The translations under genes were made by a program, and so were the position numbers. A DNA stretch of 64,000 nucleotides from Lachnospiraceae bacterium. Lineage in GTDB: Bacteria > Bacillota > Clostridia > Lachnospirales > Lachnospiraceae. Below are positions 36,727 to 44,245 of the stretch, piece by piece. The notes beneath the pieces were generated by a model. That model was not told the DNA's origin and did not search any database. It saw only the letters and a program-made list of their open reading frames with translations. Numbering within the stretch: position 1 is the first letter of the stretch; every line of letters begins with the position of its first letter. The stretch covers positions 1 through 64,000 of the forward strand of contig JAGAPK010000026.1 in NCBI GenBank assembly GCA_017623295.1, read 5' to 3'.

Positions 36727-36903
36727 ATGAAAAAAACTTTTTTATGTACCATCCTTCTAATCATTGCAATCAGCACTGCTTTCTGTTTCAACTGGTCGAA
36801 GCCTGCTGCCATAGCAGTGTTAATTGTCGCACTCATTACTCTTATAATCATCATACCAGAAATAAGGAGTACACTTCATGAAATTAAAAGAAATAAGAAT
36901 TGA
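36727..36903 (+). CDS. Small two-helix membrane protein
   Basis: 58 residues starting MKKTFLCTILLIIAI, with two hydrophobic segments (about 5-22 and 27-46) and a charged tail (RSTLHEIKRNKN). It overlaps the following XRE gene by 26 bases. Ribosome-site support is weak; the reading is supported by its membrane pattern and place in the cassette. Function unknown. Confidence 0.5.
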   Translation: MKKTFLCTILLIIAISTAFCFNWSKPAAIAVLIVALITLIIIIPEIRSTLHEIKRNKN

Positions 36904-37060
36904 AAGAGGTCTTTCTGTTCCTAAATTAGCAGAGTTAAGTGGTGTTCCCAGACGTACTATCCAAGATATCGAAAAGCGTGGTGACTGCATGGTTTCCACT
37001 CTTCTAAAGCTTTCCAAAGCACTTGATGTCTCTTTGGATGAGTTATGTCAGGAAGAATAA
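36878..37060 (+). CDS. Minimal XRE-family regulator (60 aa)
   Basis: A single Cro/C1-type HTH: MKLKEIRIERGLSVPKLAEL, SGVPRRTIQDIEKR and a third-helix region LLKLSKALDVSLDEL. AAGGAG lies eight bases upstream. As last gene of the promoter-to-terminator cassette it is the obvious candidate to bind the palindrome in the cassette's own promoter. Confidence 0.8.
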   Translation: MKLKEIRIERGLSVPKLAELSGVPRRTIQDIEKRGDCMVSTLLKLSKALDVSLDELCQEE

Positions 37061-37091
37061 CCTTTTTTACTACTGCTGCCTCTTTCACCTG

Positions 37092-37125
37092 AAAAGCACT
37101 TGACCATTACAGCCAAGTGCTTTTT
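37092..37125 (+). terminator. Terminator of the plus-strand cassette
   Basis: GCACTTG and CAAGTGC (extended by A/U pairs) with an 11-base loop and a run of five T. It closes the transcription unit 36,478-37,060. Confidence 0.8.
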
Positions 37126-37173
37126 ACATGAGGATTTTCTATGGGGTTGTCCTGCTGGACTTCCTAATTATTA

Positions 37174-37593
37174 TTATAATATTGAATTAGTTGAATTGGT
37201 TGAAAGTTGTAAAAAATTTGAAATTTTTTTACACACACCGCTTCTTTCCAAATGAACCATTTTAGCGACATTCTTTTGAGAAATACCATCTATGTAATGT
37301 AGTCGGAATATCCTTCTAGTAATACTGTCCGGTATCGCCTCAATAAATTCTTCTATTTCTTCGCATTCCTTAGTAAGCTCTTCAATCTTATCTTCATATC
37401 TTTCCGTTGTTCTATTCACCTTACCCCAATCAACTCCCACTACTGCCTGTGGCATCGGGTATCCACTTCGGTAGTCAAATATAGTATCGTTCCCAATCAT
37501 TGCATCACCATCGTTTAGATGATTTAGCTTATATTGCAATTCAGCAATTTCGGCTTTCTTACTTCTATAAGATTCTAATAATTCTTTGGTCAC
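37174..37593 (-). CDS. Sigma-like/ArpU-type phage transcription regulator
   Basis: About 139 residues: a long coiled-coil N-terminus, then IPDSITRRIFRLHYIDGISQ and a C-terminal HTH (KNVAKMVHLERSGVCKKI) as in phage late-gene regulators related to sigma-70 region 4. The GTG at 37,593 is preferred because AAGGAG lies exactly eight bases upstream; the ATG eight codons earlier has no site. It stands before the HNH/terminase genes and may switch on late transcription. Confidence 0.65.
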   Translation of the reverse strand: MTKELLESYRSKKAEIAELQYKLNHLNDGDAMIGNDTIFDYRSGYPMPQAVVGVDWGKVNRTTERYEDKIEELTKECEEIEEFIEAIPDSITRRIFRLHYIDGISQKNVAKMVHLERSGVCKKISNFLQLSTNSTNSIL

Positions 37594-37650
37594 TATGTTT
37601 TCTCCTTCCTTTTCCATGATATTTTTTAATCCTTGTTGCTTTTAGGCACT

Positions 37651-37681
37651 AAAAAACCAACCATCAAATATTGACGGTTGG
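37651..37681 (-). terminator. Terminator of the HEPN gene
   Basis: CCAACC(A)TCAA / TTGA(C)GGTTGG pairs almost fully, and on the minus strand TTTTTT follows. It directly follows the HEPN gene. Confidence 0.8.
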
Positions 37682-37688
37682 TAAATTC

Positions 37689-38114
37689 TCACCTATTGCA
37701 TATATCAGATAGTATATTTGCAAATTCCAGTAAAAAAAATGGAGAAAATGTAACTTTCTCGTATTCATACTCATATCTTACTTCCTGAAAGTTCAGACTT
37801 ACACTTTCTAATCTTTTTTCAAATCCTTCTTCCATTTGGTTCTTTATTTCTTGCTTTATATTATCACTAAGTTCATCGTATAATACTTTCAGATTATGCC
37901 CACTAATTAAATCTCTTGAATCTGCAGCCTCTCTGTTTTTCTTTTTATAATTAACTAAATATTTTAAATATAACTCACATGCAAAGCATACATTCATTTC
38001 TAGTGGGATAGCCATATTCCGCTCATTTTTCAATACATCAACCGCTTTTTTAAATTGATTTGCCCTAGTAAGAATTTCAAAATCTTGTATTATTACATTT
38101 CCTTTTACTCCCAT
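37689..38114 (-). CDS. HEPN-domain protein with own promoter and terminator
   Basis: 141 residues, helical. The segment LEMNVCFACELYLKYLV, then a loop with R67-x5-H73 (RDLISGH) and HNLKVLYDEL, and a late EVRYEYEYEK, follow the pattern I know of small HEPN proteins. The R-x(4-6)-H motif is the HEPN RNase active-site signature. It is flanked by a near-consensus promoter and a strong terminator, so it can be expressed in the lysogen independently of phage operons. An RNA-targeting defence or toxin role is inference; no antitoxin gene is adjacent. Confidence 0.6.
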   Translation of the reverse strand: MGVKGNVIIQDFEILTRANQFKKAVDVLKNERNMAIPLEMNVCFACELYLKYLVNYKKKNREAADSRDLISGHNLKVLYDELSDNIKQEIKNQMEEGFEKRLESVSLNFQEVRYEYEYEKVTFSPFFLLEFANILSDICNR

Positions 38115-38139
38115 AAGAACCTCCCTATATCATATAAGT

Positions 38140-38168
38140 ATCATACCACACCAACCATCACTATTCAA
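38140..38168 (-). promoter_or_regulatory. Promoter of the HEPN gene
   Basis: Minus strand: TTGAAT (38,163-38,168), 17-base spacer, TATGAT (38,140-38,145), then an AGGGAGG ribosome site before the ATG at 38,114. Confidence 0.7.
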
Positions 38169-38261
38169 TTTTCAAAGTACGCATCATATCAGTTATTCCC
38201 TAACGAATATCGTATGCTGTATAGAATATTACACCTGCTGCCCTCGGAAGCTTCTTTTCAT

Positions 38262-38375
38262 TTACTCTTTCAAGATTATCTTGTCCTTTGCAAGTGCATA
38301 ACCGCATTCTCTGTTCGCTCCACAGGACTGCTGCCATCCGTCAAGCATATATATGGCATCACACATATCCAACAT
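38262..38375 (-). CDS. Truncated DUF4406-like fragment (37 aa)
   Basis: A 37-codon frame two bases after the upstream stop, with GGAG nine bases upstream. The text (LDMCDAIYMLDGWQQSCGAN, then a GYALAK block) corresponds to the C-terminal end of DUF4406 nucleoside-deoxyribosyltransferase-like phage proteins, which are normally about 100 residues. The N-terminal two thirds are missing, so it is either a decayed gene or a retained small peptide. Confidence 0.6.
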   Translation of the reverse strand: MLDMCDAIYMLDGWQQSCGANRECGYALAKDKIILKE

Positions 38376-38377
38376 GG

Positions 38378-38638
38378 TTATTTCTCCGTTTCAAGCACAT
38401 TTAAAATTTTATCAGTCGCCTTGTCCCAAAAAATATTTGCAAAATCATCAAGCATTCCTATTGTATCTTCATCCCAATCGACTAAAGCAACATCATCCGC
38501 CTGTATGACCTTTGCCCCCATATCTCTTAACGATTCATTCATCAAATCATTAACTACATCCTGTGTTCCGCTATATTCACAACCTCTACTCATGAATTCT
38601 CTCAAATTATTTATTGTCCTTTTTGATATTTTCGCCAT
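38378..38638 (-). CDS. Small phage protein, unknown function
   Basis: 86 residues from MAKISKRTINNLREFMSRGC, helical and acidic toward the end (DWDEDTIGMLDDFANIFWDK). GGAGG precedes the ATG. Part of a run of short early genes spaced by near-identical GGAGGAATAAT start regions. Confidence 0.6.
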   Translation of the reverse strand: MAKISKRTINNLREFMSRGCEYSGTQDVVNDLMNESLRDMGAKVIQADDVALVDWDEDTIGMLDDFANIFWDKATDKILNVLETEK

Positions 38639-38639
38639 A

Positions 38640-38819
38640 TTATTCCTCCGCTTCTGACAAGCCATCCAAAGCATAACTTCCTGGATAGTCTTTTAATTTA
38701 ACAACCATAGTTCCACCTACATTCCACGGCTTACTTGCTACCTCAAATACCTTATCCTTATTTTTGTCTGCTACATAATATTTATCATTCATTTTTACTT
38801 TACTTCCTACTGTAATCAT
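38640..38819 (-). CDS. Small phage protein (59 aa), SH3-like pattern
   Basis: A 59-residue frame preceded by GGAGGAATAAT and overlapping the next gene's ribosome site. It reads as a short beta barrel: VGSKVKMNDKYYVADKNKD, KVFEVASKPW, TMVVKLKDYPGSYALDGL. Function unknown; probably a small DNA- or protein-binding early product. Confidence 0.6.
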   Translation of the reverse strand: MITVGSKVKMNDKYYVADKNKDKVFEVASKPWNVGGTMVVKLKDYPGSYALDGLSEAEE

Positions 38820-38820
38820 A

Positions 38821-39030
38821 TTATTCCTCCACTTCTGATTGTAACCACTTTAAAATATCATCTATATCATCTTTCCCATGGTCATATACACATATTTCAT
38901 CAGTCGCAATAAATTCCGCTAACTCTTCATCAGTCATAGAACGGATTCTATCGGCATTAGTTCTTTTTCGTAATTTCATAAAATCTTCTTCTCCACCAAA
39001 TACAGTTAATCTTGATACTCCAAAACTCAT
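38821..39030 (-). CDS. Small phage protein with RIRSMTDEELAEF motif
   Basis: 69 residues. The ADRIRSMTDEELAEFI motif and the C-terminal LKWLQSEVEE are common in short Clostridia phage early proteins, which usually carry a cysteine-rich middle; here only one cysteine remains. Start at 39,030 behind AGGAGAGGGGAG; an internal Met at 38,979 with GGAG is possible. Confidence 0.6.
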   Translation of the reverse strand: MSFGVSRLTVFGGEEDFMKLRKRTNADRIRSMTDEELAEFIATDEICVYDHGKDDIDDILKWLQSEVEE

Positions 39031-39043
39031 CTCCCCTCTCCTT

Positions 39044-39412
39044 TCAACTGATAACTGGTGGAAGTGGCTGCCTGCTGCCCTCGGATGAATTGCTATGCTT
39101 GTTCTCTGCAAATTCCTGTTCTTCGATAACAACATCAGTTGTATATACTCGTACACCATCTTTGTTTGTATAACTTCCAGTCTGAATACGTCCGGTAATC
39201 GCAATCTTAGTCCCCTTATGGAAATATTTTTCTGCAACTTCCGCATACTTGCCAAATGATACACAGCTAATGAAGTCAGCACTTGATTCCTCCCGGTTAT
39301 ACTTTCTATCTACCGCCAAAGTGAATCTCGCAACTGCAGTAGCATTTTCAGTTTGTGCATATCTTATTTCCGGTTCTCTGGTTAGTCGCCCTATCAAATT
39401 TACTTTATTCAC
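39044..39412 (-). CDS. ssb: Single-stranded DNA-binding protein without acidic tail
   Basis: 122 residues, GTG start with AAGGTGA six bases upstream. OB fold: NLIGRLTREPEIRYAQ, VARFTLAVDRKY, DFISCVSFGKYAEVAEKY, KGTKIAITGRIQTGSYTNKDG. The usual long linker and acidic DDDIPF-type tip are absent; the protein ends in SNSSEGSRQPLPPVIS. Such SSBs bind DNA but should recruit partners poorly. A copy of the GGCAGCAGG word lies in the tail codons. Confidence 0.88.
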   Translation of the reverse strand: MNKVNLIGRLTREPEIRYAQTENATAVARFTLAVDRKYNREESSADFISCVSFGKYAEVAEKYFHKGTKIAITGRIQTGSYTNKDGVRVYTTDVVIEEQEFAENKHSNSSEGSRQPLPPVIS

Positions 39413-41318
39413 TCTTGTTCACCTTCTTTTGCAAATTCTTCAAAAATTCCACGAGATATGTTTCTGAATCAACACTTTGTCTATATTTTTCATCATATAT
39501 TCCATTATAACTCTTTTTATTTCTTTCAAGCAGATGGTAGTGATACTCGTCTTCCGTCTTATCATTCCAGTAACAATGACGATTGGGATATTCTGCTACT
39601 ACCAAACGGCTACCATCCGGAAAATCATATTTGTAATAATTGACATCGATATTTTCATCTCTGTACCACATTCCCCATTCTTTGTACTTTGCAAGCCACT
39701 CTTTTCGTTGGTCATTATTTTTCAGAACAGGCAGCTCCGGTTGTAATACCTCTTTTTCCTCTTCTGTTTCTTCCATATCTTCCAGTTCACACACCATGTT
39801 TGCCAGTGCTGCCACAATGGTTTTCTTTTCGAATATGGTATTTTCCGGAATGCCATCTACGCTTAGATAATCATTTAGTTCTTTCTTTTTGGCATCCAGA
39901 AGTTGTTTAACTGCCGGCAACTCTCCCTGGGACTCTGATTCCGACTCTACAACCTCTTCCTTTTGCTCCAAGCCTAAATTAGACGCTCTCCGGCAACGAT
40001 AACCACAATCGAACACGTTACATTTCTTACAACACGGTACCGGTTCTCCGTCACCTGCTCTATGTTCTGCAAGCTCCGTATTGATAAACTGACACTCCTC
40101 TGCAAATTCATCTTCCAAATTTTCTAACACATTCATCGTTGTGCATGAAAACGGATTACCCATAGGAGCTTCTACACAATATCTTTCCTCGCCCCTAATA
40201 TCACACTCCTTTGAACAGCTATAACAGTTATGTTTATGCCCGCATCCCTCAGTAGCTATCAGACTATCTTCTGGATATTCCGTCTTAGGCAACCCATAAG
40301 CAGATAATGCCTGTGGCACTTCCCGGTACTCTGCATCAATTACCGCATCCAGTTCTCTTTCCAACTCTTCTGTATCAAATTCGATACTCAGCGATTCTTC
40401 CTGTTCCGGGAGTACTTCTATGTCCGTTATGATTTCATCCTCAAATTCCTCTTCGCATTCAGTCATTACTAAATCTGTTGCGATATCGCAAGACTTTATC
40501 CACTTACTCCAATCAACAGCCTGTCCACATTCAGGGCATATGGTACTTTGACATCCATCATCTGGTGAATTTAATGGACATCCGCATGCTCTACAATATG
40601 GATCATCCATAAGCCCCTTTATCTCCGGAAGCATTTTCTCACTCTTTTGCTGTCTGCTTTCCAGGAAACAAGCTGTTAACACATTTACTACCGTCTGGGA
40701 ACTATATTTACCAACAATCTCTCCGGTCTCTTCGTCTATGAGTTCCGAATCTGCATCACCTAACAAAAGAACATAGTCATTAACCTGCATCCCTTCCGCA
40801 TATGCGCCCTTTAACTGTTCCACACCGAATCCTGCTGCCATATTGTAAAAACGAAGCAAATTCATATACTCATCTGCTACAAATGCTTTTACCCAGGAGT
40901 CCAGTTTTTCTTGCTGCTCTTTCTGCTCCGGTACCGGATTCTTCATTTTCCGGATTGCCGTAACTGTCATATCCGGAGTAACCTGCTCCATCTGCTCATC
41001 TGACAGGGTAAGCATCTCCTGCAGCTGACTCTTATTGTATTCTTTGTATGTATCATTCATAAATGGTGTATTGCCGTCTATGGAGTATTTATCATTCATA
41101 CTCATTGCTCTGGAAGCTTCGCTGACTTTAAGCCCGAACTCCGCTTCGGCACATTCCCATACTGACTGATAACCATCTTTCAGATATCCTTTACTGTCAC
41201 GAATATCCTTTAGCCAATAGCCTGCTGCTATGAACGAAGTAACCGTATTGGCCAGGTTTTCTTTGACAAGTTCTTTTTTATCTTCATATGCAACATTCTG
41301 ATACCAAAGTTCTCCCAT
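39405..41318 (-). CDS. Large cysteine-rich phage early protein, unknown function
   Basis: 637 residues. The N-terminus (about 1-130) is helical with KENLANTVTSFIAAGYWLKD and ASRAMSMNDKYSIDG. In the middle are several zinc-finger-like groups: CRACGCPLNSPDDGCQ with CPECG (near 245-265), a CGHKHNCYSCSKECD block and a CCKKCNVFDCGYRCRR block. The end is a KEWGMWYRDENIDVNYYKYD domain. It sits between a DnaD-like gene and ssb, so a role in replication or regulation is likely. I do not know the family. Confidence 0.6.
   Translation of the reverse strand: MGELWYQNVAYEDKKELVKENLANTVTSFIAAGYWLKDIRDSKGYLKDGYQSVWECAEAEFGLKVSEASRAMSMNDKYSIDGNTPFMNDTYKEYNKSQLQEMLTLSDEQMEQVTPDMTVTAIRKMKNPVPEQKEQQEKLDSWVKAFVADEYMNLLRFYNMAAGFGVEQLKGAYAEGMQVNDYVLLLGDADSELIDEETGEIVGKYSSQTVVNVLTACFLESRQQKSEKMLPEIKGLMDDPYCRACGCPLNSPDDGCQSTICPECGQAVDWSKWIKSCDIATDLVMTECEEEFEDEIITDIEVLPEQEESLSIEFDTEELERELDAVIDAEYREVPQALSAYGLPKTEYPEDSLIATEGCGHKHNCYSCSKECDIRGEERYCVEAPMGNPFSCTTMNVLENLEDEFAEECQFINTELAEHRAGDGEPVPCCKKCNVFDCGYRCRRASNLGLEQKEEVVESESESQGELPAVKQLLDAKKKELNDYLSVDGIPENTIFEKKTIVAALANMVCELEDMEETEEEKEVLQPELPVLKNNDQRKEWLAKYKEWGMWYRDENIDVNYYKYDFPDGSRLVVAEYPNRHCYWNDKTEDEYHYHLLERNKKSYNGIYDEKYRQSVDSETYLVEFLKNLQKKVNKSE
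40478..40491. repeat. 14-bp palindrome, copy 3
   Basis: TTGCGATATCGCAA, here inside the coding region of the cysteine-rich protein (codons for CDIAT). A one-mismatch copy (TTGCGATACCGCAA) lies at 43,814-43,827. Confidence 0.8.
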
Positions 41319-41331
41319 GTTATCCTCTCTC

Positions 41332-42324
41332 CTAATTACTCAATAATTCTTTTTCCAATTCCGTAAAATCATATTCATTTTGCTTATAGTCGTTAAATGG
41401 ATTTTTCTTACTGTTCTGGTAACTCTGTTTACTCTGCAAATACAATGTCTGGAACTTTTCCCGGAACTTACCGGTACTTCGTATATTGCTTCGCCAGAAA
41501 GAATTCTGCATTGTCCATACCAGTGTGTTCCATATCTTTACCATGTCAAGTCCATCTAACCGTTGCATCCGATTAATATGAATTGCCCATTTACGTATCT
41601 CAGCATCCGTTTTTGGTACCTTCTGATTTGGAAAATCATTCAGTATTGACTGAATGAGGAAGTCTACGCACTTGAGTTCAAAATCGGAAGGTTGATAATT
41701 GTTTTCTCTAAATTTATTTGCATCATCCGGCGCATCCTGCCCTGCAGGTTCGACGATGATATTATTTTCTATACTATCCTTTACTTTACTTTCCTTTTGT
41801 TTTAGTGAATTGCTATTTGCTCCTAGTGTTTGTTGATTCTCTCCTAGTGAATGACCGTTTTCTACAACCTTTTCACCATTTTTGTGTACAAAAACCACAC
41901 CCTGATAATCTGCTGTTTTGCTTTTATCAAGTAACCAATATTCGCTATATATCTCTGTCCCCCGTCTGTTCTTTGACTTCAAGACTACGAGATAACTTTT
42001 CTGGATACCTTTACTGGTAAGCACATGCCACCTGTCAAACAGCCCTTTATCAAAAAGACCAATCTGCAAGCAGTAGTCCACAGTTTCCTTCACTGTACCG
42101 GAACCAACGCCCCCGCCCATCTTCCTTGCGGTTGATGCACACAAATCGTAGCTCCATTCATAAAAATATCCTTCACCGCCAAATGCCATCTGACACAGAT
42201 AGAAATAAACTCCAAATCCTATCCATCCATGTGCATCTAACAATCTATCAATTTTTGTATCATTGGAGAAAATATCAACAGACCACCCGGCATAATCAAT
42301 TCGCCTTTTCGGTTTTCCGGACAT
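41332..42324 (-). CDS. DnaD-like replication initiation protein (Lin1244/DUF4373 N-terminus)
   Basis: 330 residues. The N-terminal 120 residues (DYAGWSVDIFSNDTKIDRLL, GWIGFGVYFYLCQ, SKGIQKSYL) match the Lin1244/Lin1753-type winged-helix domain of phage replication proteins. A polar linker and a C-terminal DnaD-like helical region (DAEIRKWAIHINRMQRLDG, VKIWNTLVWTMQNSFWRSNI) follow. It should bind the phage origin and recruit helicase. Start at MSGKPK, eight bases after AGAGG. Confidence 0.75.
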   Translation of the reverse strand: MSGKPKRRIDYAGWSVDIFSNDTKIDRLLDAHGWIGFGVYFYLCQMAFGGEGYFYEWSYDLCASTARKMGGGVGSGTVKETVDYCLQIGLFDKGLFDRWHVLTSKGIQKSYLVVLKSKNRRGTEIYSEYWLLDKSKTADYQGVVFVHKNGEKVVENGHSLGENQQTLGANSNSLKQKESKVKDSIENNIIVEPAGQDAPDDANKFRENNYQPSDFELKCVDFLIQSILNDFPNQKVPKTDAEIRKWAIHINRMQRLDGLDMVKIWNTLVWTMQNSFWRSNIRSTGKFREKFQTLYLQSKQSYQNSKKNPFNDYKQNEYDFTELEKELLSN

Positions 42325-42406
42325 TTCCCATACCTCTTTTCTTTCTTTAGAATGGCACATTTCGCGCCCTTCTATATGCCTGCTGCCGTAGGCAGCTCCT
42401 AAAGCC

Positions 42407-43174
42407 TTACGCTGTAATTGTGATGTAATCCAGTTCCTTTAATGCCTCTTCCAGATAGTCTTTGACTGCTGCCATAGCTTCCATCTTCCATTTACCGCCA
42501 TCTGCTTCATGCAAGGATAACTGCACACCATCATACTTAGAATCCTGCGCCCGGAAAATAAACTCACTCTTAGGCTGTTCTACTTCCAGGAATGTACGGT
42601 ATGGTCTTAATACCACTTTTTCCGGCAGAAGCTTGTCCTCCGCTTCCTGAATACCAGTTTTTAAAGTAGCTTTCTGACTGATACCAGTATCTTCATACTC
42701 TGCAATTGTGCCGGATACAATATTACTTGCTACGCTGATCAGCGCATCCCGGTTCGTATCCTCGAAAAGTCCATTTGCTGTTTCTGTAAAACCATTGTCA
42801 ATAAAATTAGCGCGCATCATAATGCAAAACTCTGTCTGGTTCACCCACTGACCAATCTTTACTACCGGAAGCATTGCACTAACGTCTGCAATCGCAGTTC
42901 TGGCATAGTGATTATCCTTATTTGCCTCCGAGTACACCGAAATATGCTCCGGCGATGTGATGTTTATAAAAATATGTTTTACAAAGTCATTTGGCACATC
43001 TACATGACTCTTTAAATAGTCCACCAGACTCGTCAAGGTGAAAAAGTTCATCTTATCCAGTTTCAAAATATTCTCTACTTTTTCCAGTTTCTTGTCTGTC
43101 CAATTCGTTCCATCAATCCGCTGCATATGCGGAGCTGTTTCTTGTTTAATCCATTCCATTGCTTTTGCTATCAT
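42407..43174 (-). CDS. DUF2303-like phage early protein
   Basis: 255 residues. The order TLTSLVDYLKSHVD, MLPVVKIGQWVNQTEFCIMM, SNIVSGTIAEYEDTGISQ, VLRPYRTFLEVEQPKSEFIF and LHEADGGKWKMEAMAAVKDY follows the DUF2303 (YfdQ-like) pattern as I remember it. Such proteins lie in early regions of siphoviruses; the biochemical role is not established. A GGAGG site precedes the ATG. Confidence 0.65.
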   Translation of the reverse strand: MIAKAMEWIKQETAPHMQRIDGTNWTDKKLEKVENILKLDKMNFFTLTSLVDYLKSHVDVPNDFVKHIFINITSPEHISVYSEANKDNHYARTAIADVSAMLPVVKIGQWVNQTEFCIMMRANFIDNGFTETANGLFEDTNRDALISVASNIVSGTIAEYEDTGISQKATLKTGIQEAEDKLLPEKVVLRPYRTFLEVEQPKSEFIFRAQDSKYDGVQLSLHEADGGKWKMEAMAAVKDYLEEALKELDYITITA

Positions 43175-43178
43175 CTTA

Positions 43179-43574
43179 TTAGCCTCCTATCGCCGGTGAT
43201 AATTTCTGTTTACTAAACGTCTTTACATTGCCTGCCGTTTCTGCACCTGCTGACGGTGTAACATCTTCCATTGCAAGCTGTCCCGGAATCTGGGTACCGT
43301 ACTCTTTGGCAACATACTCTTTGGTGTTCAAATCCTGCCCAATTCCAAAGTTTGTTTCGAAAGTCTTTGCTTTCGCCAACTTACTCTGCACATCACAGGT
43401 ACAGGTGCAAGTATTACGGTCTTCATCCTGCTTGAAGCTAAGCGTAATGGTAACCTTGCGGACATCTTTGTATGAAGTATTTGGATCCCTCATGTTTTTG
43501 ACAACCTTTTCAAACTCCCGGTTAAAGCGTGCCTGCAAGCCACCGCCACCAATGCTGTTTAAATCTACATTCAT
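43179..43574 (-). CDS. Conserved phage early protein (often labelled replication terminator protein)
   Basis: 131 residues: NSIGGGGLQARFNREFEKVV, a DPNTSYKDVRKVTITLSFKQ strand, CTCTCDVQSKLAKAKTF and a GTQIPGQLAMEDV end. I recall similar proteins carrying the label replication terminator protein in databases, a label not backed by any function I know. It sits four bases upstream of the DUF2303-like gene behind AGGAGG, so the two are probably translated together. Confidence 0.6.
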   Translation of the reverse strand: MNVDLNSIGGGGLQARFNREFEKVVKNMRDPNTSYKDVRKVTITLSFKQDEDRNTCTCTCDVQSKLAKAKTFETNFGIGQDLNTKEYVAKEYGTQIPGQLAMEDVTPSAGAETAGNVKTFSKQKLSPAIGG

Positions 43575-44245
43575 AAGCTCTCTTCCTCCTTTTGATTATT
43601 TATAAAAACTCTTTTAGAGTCTTCATCATAGTAAATGCCGCTCACATGGTACATTTGCACGAAGCGTTCCCGTCCATAGGAATGTGCTATTGTATGATGC
43701 TTTCGGCACAGGCATATCTTACGATTGTCACTGTCATCATAATGTCTTCTGTCATTCCCCATTCCAATAGCATCCCAATGATGAATTTCACCATCTCTGC
43801 CACATATGGAACACTTGCGATACCGCAAACAGCTTCGCAGCATATATTCCATATCTTCTGCTCTGTTATACAGGGCATCTGATACAATAATTCCATGTTC
43901 CAGAAAGACATCAATGATCACATTGATAAATGTTCTTGCCGTATCCATAGAACAGTCGGACAAGGAAAAATACGGCTGTCCGGTGCGTTCTACATATAAA
44001 TACTTCAACACCTCTTTGGACTCTTCTGGTGTATAACCGGTATATACTGAAAAATCCCGGATGAATGCGTATATTTTCTTTCTTTGCATGACCGATATAG
44101 TCCTGCCATCATCCAACCACAAACCAATCTTTACCGTTTCTTTTCTGGTAATAAATCCTGCTGCCTGTTCTCCATCCAAAGCAATCTGCAGCATGGTATT
44201 TCCATTTTCTTTTCTACACTCTGCTATATTTCCTACTGCATACAC
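43571..44245 (-). CDS. Phage HNHc_6-type nuclease
   Basis: About 224 residues. Middle: LDDGRTISVMQRKKIYAFIR, FSLSDCSMDTARTFINVIID. C-terminal HNH: CSICGRDGEIHHWDAIGMG, then KICLCRKHHTIAHSYG, with zinc-binding CxxC/CxxxH pairs. This is the pattern of putative HNHc nucleases in phage replication modules. A GTG at 44,245 with AAGGTGA eight bases upstream is taken as start; it overlaps the RNase H-like gene by 13 bases. An upstream in-frame ATG at 44,281 lacks a site. Confidence 0.75.
   Translation of the reverse strand: MYAVGNIAECRKENGNTMLQIALDGEQAAGFITRKETVKIGLWLDDGRTISVMQRKKIYAFIRDFSVYTGYTPEESKEVLKYLYVERTGQPYFSLSDCSMDTARTFINVIIDVFLEHGIIVSDALYNRAEDMEYMLRSCLRYRKCSICGRDGEIHHWDAIGMGNDRRHYDDSDNRKICLCRKHHTIAHSYGRERFVQMYHVSGIYYDEDSKRVFINNQKEEESL

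Noticed and set aside
38055-38657. 200-codon plus-strand frame
   Set aside because: It runs antisense through the HEPN promoter, the DUF4406 stump and another gene and shows no domain pattern.
38821-39282. 153-residue frame covering the small gene upstream region
   Set aside because: Its first 84 residues are the SSB gene read in another frame; only the end from about 39,030 has a start site and a family-like motif.
43179-43574. A true replication terminator protein
   Set aside because: The label is one I recall from databases for similar phage proteins, without a function I can support; kept as a conserved phage early protein.
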